From Burkholderia latens (GTDB lineage: Bacteria > Pseudomonadota > Gammaproteobacteria > Burkholderiales > Burkholderiaceae): DNA of 64,000 nucleotides. Positions 26,659-36,501 of this stretch are shown here, in pieces (the stretch's first letter is position 1; each line of letters opens with the position of its first letter). The notes beneath the pieces are model-generated. The model worked only from the letters and a program-made list of their open reading frames with translations, made no database searches and was not told the origin of the DNA. The stretch lies in the NCBI RefSeq assembly GCF_902499045.1, contig NZ_CABVPL010000022.1:38905-102904 (forward strand), given 5' to 3'. The position numbers and the translations under genes are program-made.

Positions 26659-28221
26659 TCATTTCACCGAGATTTCGTCGAAGTTGAACGAGCCGTCCGG
26701 CATCACGTACATGCCGTGCAGGCGCTTGTTGCGCGCATACACGATCTTCTCCTGCACGAGGAAGATCCACGGCGCATCGGCCCACACCTGCTTCTGCGCG
26801 TCGGCGTACAGCGACGCCTTCTTCGCCTGGTCGGTGGTCTCCAGCGCCTTCGCGAGATCGTCGTCGACGGCGGTGTTCTTGTAGTACGCGGTGTTGTAGA
26901 GCTTCGGCGGCGCCGACGTCGACGCGAGCAGCGGCGACAGCGCCCAGTTCGCCTCGCCGGTCGACGCCGACCAGCCGCTGTAGTACATCCGCACCGGAGC
27001 GGACGCCGGATCCTGCGCGCTCTCGACCTTCGCGACCCGCTCGCCGGCCTCGAGTGCCTGCACCTGCACCTTCACGCCGACCTGCGCGAGCTGCTGCTGC
27101 ACGAACTGGATCAGCTTCTGCGCCGTCGAATGGTTGTACGCGGACCACAGCGTCGATTCGAAGCCGTTCGGATAGCCGGCCTCCTTCAGCAGCGCGCGCG
27201 CCTTCGCCGGATCGTACGGCCACGGCCCGAGCTTCGTCGCGTATTCGACGCCGACCGGCGCGACGCCCGTTTGCGGCGTCGCATAGCCGGCGAACACGAC
27301 CTTCGCGAGCGCTTCCTTGTTGACCGCGTAGTTCAGCGCTTCGCGCACCTTCGGATTGTCGAACGGCTTCTTCTGCGTGTTCAGCGAGATGTAGCGCTGG
27401 ATGATCGACGGCCGCTCGATCAGCTCGACCTTCGGATTGGTCTTCAGGTCCGCGGCCTGCTCGAACGGAATCGTGAACGCGAAATCCGCCTCGCCGGTCT
27501 TCAGCAGCGCAGCGCGCGTGTTGTTGTCGACCACCGGCTTCCAGTCGATCGAATCGACCTTCGGATAGCCTTTCTTCCAGTAGCCGGCGAACTTCTTCAC
27601 CTTCATGTCGTCGGTCTGCTTCCATTCGACGAACTCGAACGGGCCCGTGCCGACAGGATGCAGCGACACGTCGCGCCCCCACTTCTTCAGCGCGGCCGGC
27701 GAGATCATCACCGCCGACGGGTGCGCGAGCGTGTTGATGAACGCGGAGAACGGCTCGCGCAGCGTGAAGCGCACCGTCAGCGGATCGACCACCTCGGTCT
27801 TCTCGATCACGCGGAACAGCCCGTAACGCTTCAGCTTGTTCGCCGGATCCGTCACGCGGTCGAAGTTCGCCTTCACCGCGGCGGCGTTGAAGTCGGTACC
27901 GTCGTGGAACTTCACGCCCGAGCGCAGCTTGACCGTGTACGTCTTCGCGTCGGGGCTCGCTTCGTAGCCCGTCGCGAGCACGTTGACGAGCTTCATGTCC
28001 TTGTCGAAACCGAACAATCCTTCGTAGAACGACTTGACGACGGCCTGCGACACCGTGTCGTTCGCGTCGTACGGGTCCATCGTCGTGAACGTCGAGTACA
28101 CCGCGACCACCACGTTCTGCTGCGCGAACGCCGGCAGCGCGGCCGTCAGCGCGAACGCGCCGGCAAGCGCGACGAAGGTCGCGCGCGGACGAAACATCGG
28201 GAACGAATGCGGCTTGTTCAT
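26659..28221 (-). CDS. gsiB: Peptide/glutathione-binding periplasmic protein GsiB
   Basis: This 520-residue SBP_bac_5 protein has a signal peptide with cleavage after ALPAFA (near residue 33). Long blocks match E. coli GsiB closely, including [34 protein letters not shown] and [20 protein letters not shown], so orthology is strong. E. coli GsiB binds glutathione; related proteins bind other short peptides. The start at 28221 has AGGAG ten bases upstream. A 137-bp gap to gsiA, the largest in the operon, lies before it. Confidence 0.94.
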   Translation of the reverse strand: MNKPHSFPMFRPRATFVALAGAFALTAALPAFAQQNVVVAVYSTFTTMDPYDANDTVSQAVVKSFYEGLFGFDKDMKLVNVLATGYEASPDAKTYTVKLRSGVKFHDGTDFNAAAVKANFDRVTDPANKLKRYGLFRVIEKTEVVDPLTVRFTLREPFSAFINTLAHPSAVMISPAALKKWGRDVSLHPVGTGPFEFVEWKQTDDMKVKKFAGYWKKGYPKVDSIDWKPVVDNNTRAALLKTGEADFAFTIPFEQAADLKTNPKVELIERPSIIQRYISLNTQKKPFDNPKVREALNYAVNKEALAKVVFAGYATPQTGVAPVGVEYATKLGPWPYDPAKARALLKEAGYPNGFESTLWSAYNHSTAQKLIQFVQQQLAQVGVKVQVQALEAGERVAKVESAQDPASAPVRMYYSGWSASTGEANWALSPLLASTSAPPKLYNTAYYKNTAVDDDLAKALETTDQAKKASLYADAQKQVWADAPWIFLVQEKIVYARNKRLHGMYVMPDGSFNFDEISVK

Positions 28222-28358
28222 GTTGCTGGGCTCCTGTAGGTGGATCGGTGACGCCTCGCGGGCGTTTCGGTTTCGACTTCCTGCTGCGTTGCGCGCATCG
28301 TGCGCGCGCTCGTCGGGGCGTGGCGCGAAGCGACCGGCCCGCGGCATTTCACTTCAAC

Positions 28359-30275
28359 TCAATACGCGCCGCCGACGCGATGCGTCGCGACGAAATGATC
28401 GGGGCCGACCGCGACGAGCGGCGCAACCGTGGGTTCGTCCCCCACCGCGCGGATCGGGCTCGGAATCTCGTCGGCCGCGAGCTGGCGCGGCGCGTGCCGG
28501 CGCGCCGGGTCGGCCACCGGCACCGCGCTCATCAGCTTCTTCGTGTACGGATGCTGCGGCGCCTCGAACACCGCGCGGCGCGGGCCGATCTCGACGATCT
28601 GGCCCAGATACATCACCGCGACGCGATGGCTGATGCGCTCGACGACGGCCATGTCGTGCGAGATGAATAGATACGCGACGCCGAGCTCGCGCTGCAGGTC
28701 GAGCATCAGGTTGACGATCTGCGCCTGCACCGACACGTCGAGGGCGGACACCGATTCGTCGGCGATCACGACCTTCGGATTCAGCGCGAGCGCACGCGCG
28801 ATCGCAATCCGCTGGCGCTGGCCGCCCGAGAATTCATGCGGATAGCGGCGCGCGGCCTCCGGCGGCAGCCCGACCTTGTCGAGCAGCCAGTCGACGCGCG
28901 CCTGCGCTTCGCGGCCGCTCGCGACACCGTGCACGAGCAGCGGCTCCATGATCGAGAAGCCGACGGTCAGCCGCGGGTTCAGCGACGCGAACGGATCCTG
29001 GAAGATGAACTGGATGTTCCGGCGCAGCGCCTGCAGGTCGTGGCCCTTCAGCGCGCTGATGTCGCGGCCGTCGAACTCGATCGAGCCGCTCTGCGATTCG
29101 ACGAGGCGCAGCAGCGAGCGGCCGGTCGTCGACTTGCCGCAGCCCGACTCGCCGACGAGCGCGAGCGTCTCGCCCGCGCGCAGCTCGAAGCTCACGCGCT
29201 CGACCGCGTGCACGTACTGCGACACGCGGCCGAACACGCCGCTCTTCACCGGGAAGCGCGTGACGAGATCGCGCACGCGCAGGATCGGCGGCGCCGCGTG
29301 ATCGACGTGCGGCCGGCTGTCGGCCGCAGCGCCGTGTGCGGCTGGTGCATCGTTCGCCGAAGGCGCCGCCGCGCTCGCGCCGTCCACCTTCAGCAGCGGG
29401 AATTTCTCGGGGACATCGGTGCCCTGCATCGAGCCGAGCCGCGGCACCGCCGCGAGCAGCGCGCGCGTGTAGCGATGCGCGGGCGTCGTGAAGATCCGCT
29501 CGGATTCGCCCTCCTCGACCTTCTCGCCGCGATACATCACGAGCACGCGATCGGCCACCTCGGCGACCACGCCCATGTCGTGCGTGATGAAGATCACGCC
29601 CATGTTCATTTCGTCCTGCAAGCCGCGAATCAGCTGCAGGATCTGCGCCTGGATCGTCACGTCGAGCGCGGTCGTCGGTTCGTCGGCGATCAGCAGCGCG
29701 GGCCGGCACGACAGCGCCATCGCGATCATCACGCGCTGCCGCATCCCGCCGGACAACTGGTGCGGATAGCGCGCGAACACGCGGCGGGCCTCCGGAATGC
29801 GCACGAGATCGAGCAGCCGCAACGCTTCCGCGCGCGCGTCGGCCGCGCTCTTCGACTGGTGCAGCGCGATCGCCTCGCTGATCTGGTCGCCGACCGTAAA
29901 CACCGGGTTCAGCGACGTCATCGGTTCCTGGAAGATCATCGCGATGTCCGCGCCGCGGATGCCGCGCATCGTCGCCGCGCTCGCCTGCGCGAGGTCGACG
30001 ATCGTGCCGCCGCGCCGCCGCAGCACGATCCGCCCGCTCGTGATCTCGCCGCCGCCGTGTTCGACGAGCCGCATCAGCGCGAGCGACGTGACCGACTTGC
30101 CGGAGCCCGATTCGCCGACGATCGCGAGCGTCTCGCCGCGATCGACGTGAAACGACACGTTGCGCACCGCGTCGAACGTCGCGTTTTCGCGGCGGAACAT
30201 CACCGACAGGTCGTCGACGGCGACGACGCGCTGTTCCGGCAGCACCAGTGCGGACGTGTTTCGGCTCGAAGTCAT
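28359..30275 (-). CDS. gsiA: Duplicated ABC ATPase of the peptide/glutathione importer, GsiA
   Basis: This 638-residue protein joins two ABC ATPase domains. The first has Walker A GESGSGKS at 54-61 and LSGGMRQRV near 178; the second has GESGCGKST near 380 and [15 protein letters not shown] near 490. Each half ends in the oligopeptide-transporter C-terminal extension. A linker rich in Ala, Ser and His (about 300-325) joins them. It drives import through GsiC/GsiD. The start at 30275 has GAGGAG upstream. It follows iaaA by 27 bp. Confidence 0.95.
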   Translation of the reverse strand: MTSSRNTSALVLPEQRVVAVDDLSVMFRRENATFDAVRNVSFHVDRGETLAIVGESGSGKSVTSLALMRLVEHGGGEITSGRIVLRRRGGTIVDLAQASAATMRGIRGADIAMIFQEPMTSLNPVFTVGDQISEAIALHQSKSAADARAEALRLLDLVRIPEARRVFARYPHQLSGGMRQRVMIAMALSCRPALLIADEPTTALDVTIQAQILQLIRGLQDEMNMGVIFITHDMGVVAEVADRVLVMYRGEKVEEGESERIFTTPAHRYTRALLAAVPRLGSMQGTDVPEKFPLLKVDGASAAAPSANDAPAAHGAAADSRPHVDHAAPPILRVRDLVTRFPVKSGVFGRVSQYVHAVERVSFELRAGETLALVGESGCGKSTTGRSLLRLVESQSGSIEFDGRDISALKGHDLQALRRNIQFIFQDPFASLNPRLTVGFSIMEPLLVHGVASGREAQARVDWLLDKVGLPPEAARRYPHEFSGGQRQRIAIARALALNPKVVIADESVSALDVSVQAQIVNLMLDLQRELGVAYLFISHDMAVVERISHRVAVMYLGQIVEIGPRRAVFEAPQHPYTKKLMSAVPVADPARRHAPRQLAADEIPSPIRAVGDEPTVAPLVAVGPDHFVATHRVGGAY

Positions 30276-30302
30276 GCGAAGCTCTCCTCGTGCGATCCGG
30301 AA

Positions 30303-31289
30303 TCAGGCTGCATCGTCGCGGTAGATGCCGACCACCGGCGCCTCGCCGACGCGCGCGTAACCGCGATACATCCCTTCCGTGTTGAACGGCATCGCGACGT
30401 TGCCGTGCGCATCGACCGCGACGATGCCGCCGCGGCCGGCCAGGCGCGGCAGCTTGTTCATCACGACGTCGTGCGCGGCGTCGGCGAGCGATGCGCCGCG
30501 ATACGCGATCTGCGCGGCCATGTCGTGCGCGGTCGCGAGCCGGATGAACATCTCGCCGGTGCCGGTCGCGGACACCGCGCAGGTCGCGTCGTCCGCGTAG
30601 CAGCCGGCGCCGATGATCGGCGAATCGCCGACGCGCCCCGGCTGCTTGTTCGTGATGCCGCCGGTCGACGTCGCCGCGGCGATATGCCCGTTCAGGTCGC
30701 ACGCGACCGCACCGACCGTGCCGTGCTTGCGGTCCGGATCGAGCGGCTCGGGCGGCTGCGCGGCGCCGAACGCGAAGGTCGCCGCATCGTGATCGAGCAT
30801 CGGGCCGGCCGCCGCGCGCGCCTTCATCCACTGCGCATGGCGCGCTTCGGTGTCGAAGTAGCCGGGCTCGACGAGTTCGAGCCCCTGCGCGGCCGCGAAC
30901 GCGTCGGCGCCCGCACCGGCGAACAGCACGTGCTCGCTCGCCTCCATCACGCGCCGCGCGGCAAGTACCGGATTGCGCACACGGGTCGCGCAGCAGATCG
31001 CGCCGGCCGCGAGCGTCGCGCCGTCCATCACCGCCGCGTCGAGCTCGTGCTTGCCTTCGGCCGTATAGACGGCGCCGCGCCCGGCGTTGAACAGCGGGCA
31101 GTCCTCGAGCATCCGCACGGCGACGGTGACGGCGTCGAGCGCGCTGCCGCCGTCGGCGAGCACCTTCTGCGCGGCCCGCAGAATCGCAGTGAGCTCGGCG
31201 CGGTACTGGCGTTCGGTGTCGGAATCCATCGCCTCGCGCAGGATCGTGCCTGCGCCGCCATGAATCGCGACGATCGCGGATGAAGTCAT
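30303..31289 (-). CDS. iaaA: Isoaspartyl peptidase / L-asparaginase (Ntn hydrolase)
   Basis: This 328-residue plant-type asparaginase precursor self-cleaves before Thr191 (HG-TVGAVACD), the nucleophile; E. coli IaaA uses Thr179. It releases N-terminal isoaspartate (beta-aspartyl) from dipeptides and hydrolyses L-asparagine, in the cytoplasm. The N-terminal IHGGAGT (residues 9-15) and substrate-binding GNVAMPFNTEGMYRG-like C-terminus are present. Its ATG overlaps the rpiR stop (31286-31289). Position directly before gsiA repeats the E. coli iaaA-gsiABCD order. Confidence 0.95.
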   Translation of the reverse strand: MTSSAIVAIHGGAGTILREAMDSDTERQYRAELTAILRAAQKVLADGGSALDAVTVAVRMLEDCPLFNAGRGAVYTAEGKHELDAAVMDGATLAAGAICCATRVRNPVLAARRVMEASEHVLFAGAGADAFAAAQGLELVEPGYFDTEARHAQWMKARAAAGPMLDHDAATFAFGAAQPPEPLDPDRKHGTVGAVACDLNGHIAAATSTGGITNKQPGRVGDSPIIGAGCYADDATCAVSATGTGEMFIRLATAHDMAAQIAYRGASLADAAHDVVMNKLPRLAGRGGIVAVDAHGNVAMPFNTEGMYRGYARVGEAPVVGIYRDDAA

Positions 31290-32236
31290 GATTTTTTCGG
31301 CCCGGTGGAAGAAAGGTTGGCAGCCGGCAGCGCCGCTTGCGGCTGAACCAGCCACGGCAACAGGAATTCGGTCATTTCGGCGGCGGACTTCGCGGAGCGG
31401 TGCGTGCGCAGCGCGACCGCATCGATCAGCGCCTCGATCATCGTCAGCACGGCCGCTTCGGACGTGGCCGCAAACCGCCGCTCGGCTTTCACGTACAGGT
31501 TCAGCGACGCGACCGGCGCAAGCGGCGAGCCGGGGCCGTCCGAAATGCCGAGCACGCGCGCGCCGCGCGCCGCCGCCCGGCGCGCGAGTTCGATCGTGTC
31601 CTTCACGTAGCGCGGAAACGCGAGCGCGATCACGAGATCGCGCGCGTCGGCCGTATACAGCCGCCGCGCCGCATGCGACGGGCCGCCGAGCAGCGCCAGC
31701 GACTGCACGTTGTCGTGACACACCGACAAACCGTGCTCCATCAGCCCGGTCAGGAACGCGCTCGAACCGGCGCCGAGGATCAGCACGCGCCGCGCGCCGA
31801 CGATTGCCTCGACGGCCGCTTCGACGTCGGCCGCGTCCAGCTGCGTGCGCGTGTTCTCGATGTTCGCGACGGCCTGATCGAACACCGCATCGATCCACGC
31901 GGCGCCGCGCACGCCGTGCTCCTGTTCCTGTTCCTGCGCGGACCGCAGCCGCTCGACCGGGCCGAGCGTCGCCTCGAACCCGCGCACCAGGGCCGCGCGC
32001 ATCGCCGGATAGCCGTCGAAGCCGAGCGCTTTCGCGAAGCGGTTCGCGGTCGCGATCGATGCGTTGACCGCCTGCGCGAGCTCGTCGATCCGCATCGTCG
32101 CTGCGCGAAACGGATTCGCGAGCACGAACTCGCCCATCCGGCGATGGATCGGCGTCATGCGCGGCATGGCCGACGCAATGCGCTCCGCGATCGCGGCTTC
32201 ATCCTGACTGGCATCGTGCGAAACGGCAGACGTCAT
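31286..32236 (-). CDS. MurR/RpiR-family regulator with SIS domain
   Basis: This 316-residue protein has an N-terminal HTH_6 domain (residues about 15-90; ELAQAVNASIATANRFAKALGF) and a SIS sugar-phosphate-binding domain (about 135-265; ILGAGSSAFLTGLM). RpiR-family regulators sense phosphosugars such as N-acetylmuramate-6-phosphate. It is the first gene of the peptide operon and so probably controls it; two AT-rich sites at 32260-32305 fit. E. coli's iaaA-gsi operon has no such regulator. No good SD precedes ATG 32236. Confidence 0.9.
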   Translation of the reverse strand: MTSAVSHDASQDEAAIAERIASAMPRMTPIHRRMGEFVLANPFRAATMRIDELAQAVNASIATANRFAKALGFDGYPAMRAALVRGFEATLGPVERLRSAQEQEQEHGVRGAAWIDAVFDQAVANIENTRTQLDAADVEAAVEAIVGARRVLILGAGSSAFLTGLMEHGLSVCHDNVQSLALLGGPSHAARRLYTADARDLVIALAFPRYVKDTIELARRAAARGARVLGISDGPGSPLAPVASLNLYVKAERRFAATSEAAVLTMIEALIDAVALRTHRSAKSAAEMTEFLLPWLVQPQAALPAANLSSTGPKKS

Positions 32237-32259
32237 GCGAATGGATTTGCAAGGTAGGT

Positions 32260-32305
32260 GAAAATGAATTTACACAATCCGCCGAGCGGAAAAAAATAAA
32301 TTTTC
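32260..32305. promoter_or_regulatory. Pair of candidate RpiR operators
   Basis: GAAAATGAATTTA (32260-32272) and, on the other strand, GAAAATTTATTTT (32293-32305) are two related palindromic sites of GAAAAT-N2-ATTT form, facing each other about three helical turns apart, 25-70 bp upstream of the rpiR start. GAAAAT/ATTTTC-type palindromes are usual RpiR-family targets. Confidence 0.6.
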
Positions 32306-32461
32306 ATCAGGGTTGTCACGGCCCGGCCGTATTCGCGTGAGCCAGCCGGTCGAACCGGCCGCGCGGGCCCGTGTGCCGTCGGCCGGCATTGCACCGGCCA
32401 ACCGTCTCCAGCTACGCCCTCGGGAAAACCCCAGGTGAGTTCGTTCGAATGCAAATTCGCG

Positions 32462-32490
32462 TTGACCTGATTCGAATTCGAACATAGGAT
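32462..32490 (+). promoter_or_regulatory. Promoter of the transporter-glycosidase-porin operon with operator in the spacer
   Basis: TTGACC (32462-32467) and TAGGAT (32485-32490) are 17 bp apart. The spacer holds the perfect palindrome TTCGAATTCGAA (32471-32482), a classic repressor position. Transcription would start near 32497, leaving a leader of about 170 nt. Confidence 0.65.
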
Positions 32491-32541
32491 GTTCGAAAAT
32501 GGTCAGTCGTCAGATAACGTGTGCCGCCGATTGCCCTGGAA

Positions 32542-32555
32542 TGTTCGATCGAACA
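32542..32555. promoter_or_regulatory. Second palindrome TGTTCGATCGAACA, candidate auxiliary operator
   Basis: A perfect 14-bp palindrome sharing the GTTCGA/TCGAAC half-site with the spacer palindrome about 72 bp upstream. A two-operator loop is possible. No LacI/GntR-type regulator is encoded next to the operon. Confidence 0.5.
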
Positions 32556-32667
32556 ACGTTATTCGGTGAATATCCGCGCGAATTGGCGACCATCAAAGTC
32601 TGACATCGTACAAACAAGACCGGGCAGGCCGCGTCCGCCCGCGACTTGCATGGATCAGGAGACGGCA

Positions 32668-33939
32668 GTGAAAACAGTCAAGGCGTTGCGCTGGTGGATC
32701 ATCGTGCTGGTATGTCTGGGCACGATCCTCAACTACCTCGCACGAAATTCCCTCGCGGTCCTCGCACCGGAACTGAAGCAGGTATTCGCGATTTCGACGC
32801 AGCAGTATTCGTACATCGTCGGCGCGTTCCAGATCGGCTACACGCTCATGCAGCCGGTGTGCGGATTCGTCGTGGACCTGATCGGGCTGCGGCTCGGGTT
32901 CGCGCTGTTCGCGATGCTGTGGTCGGTGGTCGGCGTCGCGCACGGTTTCGCGTCGGGCTGGCTGTCGCTCGGCATCCTGCGCGGCTTGCTCGGGCTGTTC
33001 GAGGCTGCCGCGATTCCGTCGGGGATGAAGGCCGTCGCCGAATGGTTTCCCGATCGCGAGAAATCGGTTGCCGTCGGCTACTTCAATGCGGGCACGTCGC
33101 TCGGCGCCGCGATCGCGCCGCCGCTCGTCGTGTTCATCTCGATGCGGTTCGGCTGGCAAGCCGCGTTCATGGTCACCGGTGCGCTCGGCTTCATATGGGC
33201 CGCGCTGTGGTACACGCAGTACCGGTCGCCGGCCGATCATCCGCGCATCACGCCGCAGGAGCGCACGCTGATCCGCGACGGCCAGGCGACGATGCCGGCC
33301 GTGTCGGCGCGCCGGATTCGCGACGTCGTCACCGCGCGACGCTTCTGGGCGATCGCGCTGCCGCGCTTCTTCGCGGAACCCGCGTGGCAGACCTTCAGCT
33401 TCTGGATTCCGCTGTATCTCGCAACCGAACGCCACATGCCGCTCACGCAGATCGCCGTCTTCGCATGGATGCCGTTTCTCGCGGCGGACCTCGGCGGCAT
33501 CGCGGGCGGCTACCTGTCGCCCTACCTCGCGAATCGCTTCAAGCTGCCGCTCGTGTGGTCGCGCGTCGCCGGCGTCGCGCTCGGCGCGGTGCTGATGCTC
33601 GGGCCGGCAATGATCGGGCTCGTGTCGTCGCCGTACACGGCCATCGCGCTGTTCTGCGTCGGCGGCTTCGCGCACCAGATGATCTCCGCGCTCGTCAACA
33701 CGCTGTCCGCCGACGTGTTCGATCCCGAGGAAGTCGGCACCGCGAGCGGCTTCGCGGGGATGGCCGCGTGGATCGGCGGGCTCGGCTTCTCGCTGCTGGT
33801 CGGCGCACTCGCCGACAAGATCGGCTACGCGCCGCTGTTCGCGTGCCTCGGCCTGTTCGACATCGTCGGCGTCACGCTGCTCGCGGTGCTGATCCGCGGC
33901 CAGTCGAAGCAGGAACGCCTGCTCGCGCAGCACGCGTGA
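32668..33939 (+). CDS. MFS transporter of the ExuT (hexuronate/anion:cation symporter) family
   Basis: This 423-residue protein has 12 transmembrane segments and aligns end to end with E. coli ExuT: ISTQQYSYIVGAFQIGYT near residue 47, EWFPDREKSVAVGYFNAG near 130 and CVGGFAHQMISA near 335. The GTG at 32668 is chosen because AGGAGA is six bases upstream and homology begins with KALRWW; an ATG at 32650 lacks an SD. ExuT-family carriers import sugar acids with protons. It heads an operon with a GH31 glycosidase (27 bp downstream) and a porin, so it probably imports the sugar released, or the intact glycoside. Confidence 0.9.
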   Translation: MKTVKALRWWIIVLVCLGTILNYLARNSLAVLAPELKQVFAISTQQYSYIVGAFQIGYTLMQPVCGFVVDLIGLRLGFALFAMLWSVVGVAHGFASGWLSLGILRGLLGLFEAAAIPSGMKAVAEWFPDREKSVAVGYFNAGTSLGAAIAPPLVVFISMRFGWQAAFMVTGALGFIWAALWYTQYRSPADHPRITPQERTLIRDGQATMPAVSARRIRDVVTARRFWAIALPRFFAEPAWQTFSFWIPLYLATERHMPLTQIAVFAWMPFLAADLGGIAGGYLSPYLANRFKLPLVWSRVAGVALGAVLMLGPAMIGLVSSPYTAIALFCVGGFAHQMISALVNTLSADVFDPEEVGTASGFAGMAAWIGGLGFSLLVGALADKIGYAPLFACLGLFDIVGVTLLAVLIRGQSKQERLLAQHA

Positions 33940-33966
33940 CATCCGTCTTCATCAGGAATCGCCTTC

Positions 33967-36387
33967 ATGACTTCGCTTCTTCATCCGCCCGTGTTCCATG
34001 TCGCCTCCCGGCAGGCGAACCGCGTACTGCTCGCGTCCGACGCGGGCGCCACCATCGAGCTCTTCGTGCTCGAGGACGACATCGTGCGCGTGCGCGTGCT
34101 GCCCGACGCGACGGCGCGCGACCCGCGCACGTGGACGATCGCACCGGGCCTCGACGACGTGCCGCTCGACGGGCGCGACCGCCTCGATCTGAGCGGCTTC
34201 GCGCTGCCGCACTACGACTTCGCCGAAGACGACGACGCCGTGCGCATCGAAACCGCGCAGATCCGTGTCGCGGTGCGCCGGCAAGGCGGCCACTGCACGT
34301 GGTCGATGCGCCGTGCCGACGGCACGTGGCGCGTCGTGCTCGCCGACCGCGCGACGCAGGCGTACAACTTCGGCTGGTGGGACGAGCGCGCGTATCACTA
34401 CGTCGCGCGCGAGCGCGGCGACAAGGTGTTCGGTCTCGGCGAACGCGCGGGCGAGCTCGATCGCACCGGCGCGCGCTTCGAGATGCGCAACATCGATGCG
34501 ATGGGCTACAGCGCGAAGCACACCGACCCGCTCTACAAGCACATCCCGTTCTACATCACCTGGTCGCCCGACGCGTGCCAGGGCTTCGGGCTGTTCTACG
34601 ACACGCTGTCGGACTGCGCGTTCGACATGGGCCGCGAGCTCGACAACTATCACGGGCTCTATCGCTATTTCGTCGCGGAGCACGGCGATCTCGACTACTA
34701 CTTCATCGCGTCGCCCGACACGCCGCTCGCGGCCGCGCGCCGCTTCACGTGGCTCACCGGGCGCCCGGCGCGCACGCCGAAGTGGGGGCTCGGCTATTCA
34801 GGCTCGACGATGAGCTATACCGATGCGCCGGATGCGCAGCAGCAGATGAACCAGTTCGTCGAACAGTGCGACGCGCACGACATCCTGTGCGATTCGTTCC
34901 ACCTGTCGTCCGGCTACACGTCGATCGGCGCGAAGCGCTACGTGTTCAACTGGAACCGCGAGAAGTTTCCCGATCCGAAGGGTTTCGTGCAGCACTACCT
35001 GGACCACGGGATCCGCCTGTGCGCGAACATCAAGCCGTGCCTGCTGCGCGATCATCCGGCGTTCGACGAAGCCGCGGCGCGCGGGCTGCTGATCCGTTCC
35101 GCGTCGGGCGAGCCCGCATGGGTGCAGTTCTGGGACGAGGTCGGCGCGTACATCGACTTCACGCAACCGGACGCGTATCGCTGGTGGCAGCAGCAGGTCA
35201 CGTCGGCGCTGCTCGAATACGGGATCGCGTCGACGTGGAACGACAACAACGAATACGAGATCTGGTCGCCCGACGCGATCGCGCACGGCTTCGGCGCACC
35301 GTTTCCGGCGCGCGACGCGAAGGTGCTGCAAACGATGCTGATGATGCGCGCATCGCGCGACGCGCAGCGCGCGCACGCACCGGCGCAGCGGCCATTCCTC
35401 GTGTCGCGCTCGGGCGGCGCCGGCATGCAGCGCTACGTGCAGACGTGGTCCGGCGACAACTACACGTCGTGGGAAACGCTGCGCTACAACCTGAAGATGG
35501 GCCTCGGGCTCGCGTTGTCGGGCGTGTCGAACATCGGTCACGACATCGGCGGCTTCTCCGGCCCCGCGCCGTCGCCCGAGCTGCTGCTGCGCTGGGTGCA
35601 GTTCGGCATCTTCATGCCGCGCTTCAGCATACATTCGTGGAACGACGACGGCACCGTCAACGAGCCGTGGATGTATCCGGAGATCACCGCGCAGATCGCG
35701 TCGCTGATCAAGCAGCGCTACCGGCTGCTGCCTTACCTCTATCACCTGCTGTGGCTGTCGACCACACGCTACGAGCCCGTGCTCCGACCGACTCTCGCCG
35801 ACTTCCCCGGCGACGCGCGCTGCTACGACGCATCCGACGACATGATGCTCGGCGACGCGTTGCTCGTCGCGCCGGTCGTCGATCCCGGCCAGACCGAGCG
35901 CACGGTGTACCTGCCGTCGGGCGCGCGCTGGATGTGCTGCACGAGCGCGCAGGCGTTCGACGGCGGCGCGAGCGTCACGTTGCCCGCGCCGCTCGACACG
36001 CCGGTGATGCTGTTGCGCGAAGGCCGCGTACTGCCGCTGAACGTCGCGGAACAGCATTTCGGTACGCGCGCCGATACGCGCGGCTTCCTCGTCGCACCAC
36101 GCATCGAGGACGGCGTGGCATCCGGCGAATGCGTCGAGGACGACGGCGAAACCGAAGCATGGCGCGACGGCGATTACGGGCTGTGGCGCATCGAGACCGG
36201 ACGCGAGGCGTCGGGCGTGCTCGGCGTGTCGGTCCGCTGGGACGGCCGCATGATCCGGCCTGCCGGGCAGATCGAAGTTCTGATGCCGGCATCGCTGCAA
36301 GGCGCGCTCGCGGTGCGCGGCGCGCGTGTCGAACACGATGCGCGCAACGGCGCATGGCGTCACCTCGTGTTGGCATTCGACGACTGA
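33967..36387 (+). CDS. Glycoside hydrolase family 31 (alpha-glucosidase-like)
   Basis: This 806-residue GH31 enzyme has an N-terminal beta-sandwich (about 1-250), a catalytic barrel (about 260-590) and C-terminal beta domains. The nucleophile is Asp426 in WNDNNE (424-429), where most alpha-glucosidases read W-x-D-M-N-E; the acid/base is Asp497 in TWSGDN. There is no signal peptide, so it acts in the cytoplasm on an imported alpha-glycoside. Its place between an ExuT-type sugar-acid carrier and a porin suggests an unusual, perhaps acidic, alpha-glycoside; the substrate is not readable from sequence. Sulfoquinovosidases carry different motifs. Confidence 0.9.
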   Translation: MTSLLHPPVFHVASRQANRVLLASDAGATIELFVLEDDIVRVRVLPDATARDPRTWTIAPGLDDVPLDGRDRLDLSGFALPHYDFAEDDDAVRIETAQIRVAVRRQGGHCTWSMRRADGTWRVVLADRATQAYNFGWWDERAYHYVARERGDKVFGLGERAGELDRTGARFEMRNIDAMGYSAKHTDPLYKHIPFYITWSPDACQGFGLFYDTLSDCAFDMGRELDNYHGLYRYFVAEHGDLDYYFIASPDTPLAAARRFTWLTGRPARTPKWGLGYSGSTMSYTDAPDAQQQMNQFVEQCDAHDILCDSFHLSSGYTSIGAKRYVFNWNREKFPDPKGFVQHYLDHGIRLCANIKPCLLRDHPAFDEAAARGLLIRSASGEPAWVQFWDEVGAYIDFTQPDAYRWWQQQVTSALLEYGIASTWNDNNEYEIWSPDAIAHGFGAPFPARDAKVLQTMLMMRASRDAQRAHAPAQRPFLVSRSGGAGMQRYVQTWSGDNYTSWETLRYNLKMGLGLALSGVSNIGHDIGGFSGPAPSPELLLRWVQFGIFMPRFSIHSWNDDGTVNEPWMYPEITAQIASLIKQRYRLLPYLYHLLWLSTTRYEPVLRPTLADFPGDARCYDASDDMMLGDALLVAPVVDPGQTERTVYLPSGARWMCCTSAQAFDGGASVTLPAPLDTPVMLLREGRVLPLNVAEQHFGTRADTRGFLVAPRIEDGVASGECVEDDGETEAWRDGDYGLWRIETGREASGVLGVSVRWDGRMIRPAGQIEVLMPASLQGALAVRGARVEHDARNGAWRHLVLAFDD

Positions 36388-36501
36388 GCGCCCTGCCTGC
36401 GCGACACCGGACCCTGCCCGGCGGGCCACACGCGCGGCCCGCCGCCGCCACAGAGGAGGCCGTTCAGCCTCCCGCCTGTTGAAGAGACCTGGAGATCGAC
36501 G

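Larger units (their letters stand above)
32237..32667. promoter_or_regulatory. Divergent control region, peptide operon / ExuT-GH31-porin operon
   Basis: This 431-bp region is AT-rich against its surroundings, especially at 32250-32310 and 32440-32600. No gene is credible in it; an in-frame extension of the transporter to 32521 has no SD or homology. It carries the RpiR-type sites and the plus-strand promoter listed separately. Confidence 0.75.

Noticed and set aside
32521-32667. Extended start of the ExuT-like transporter
   Set aside because: No SD upstream of 32521 or 32650, and homology to ExuT starts right after GTG 32668.
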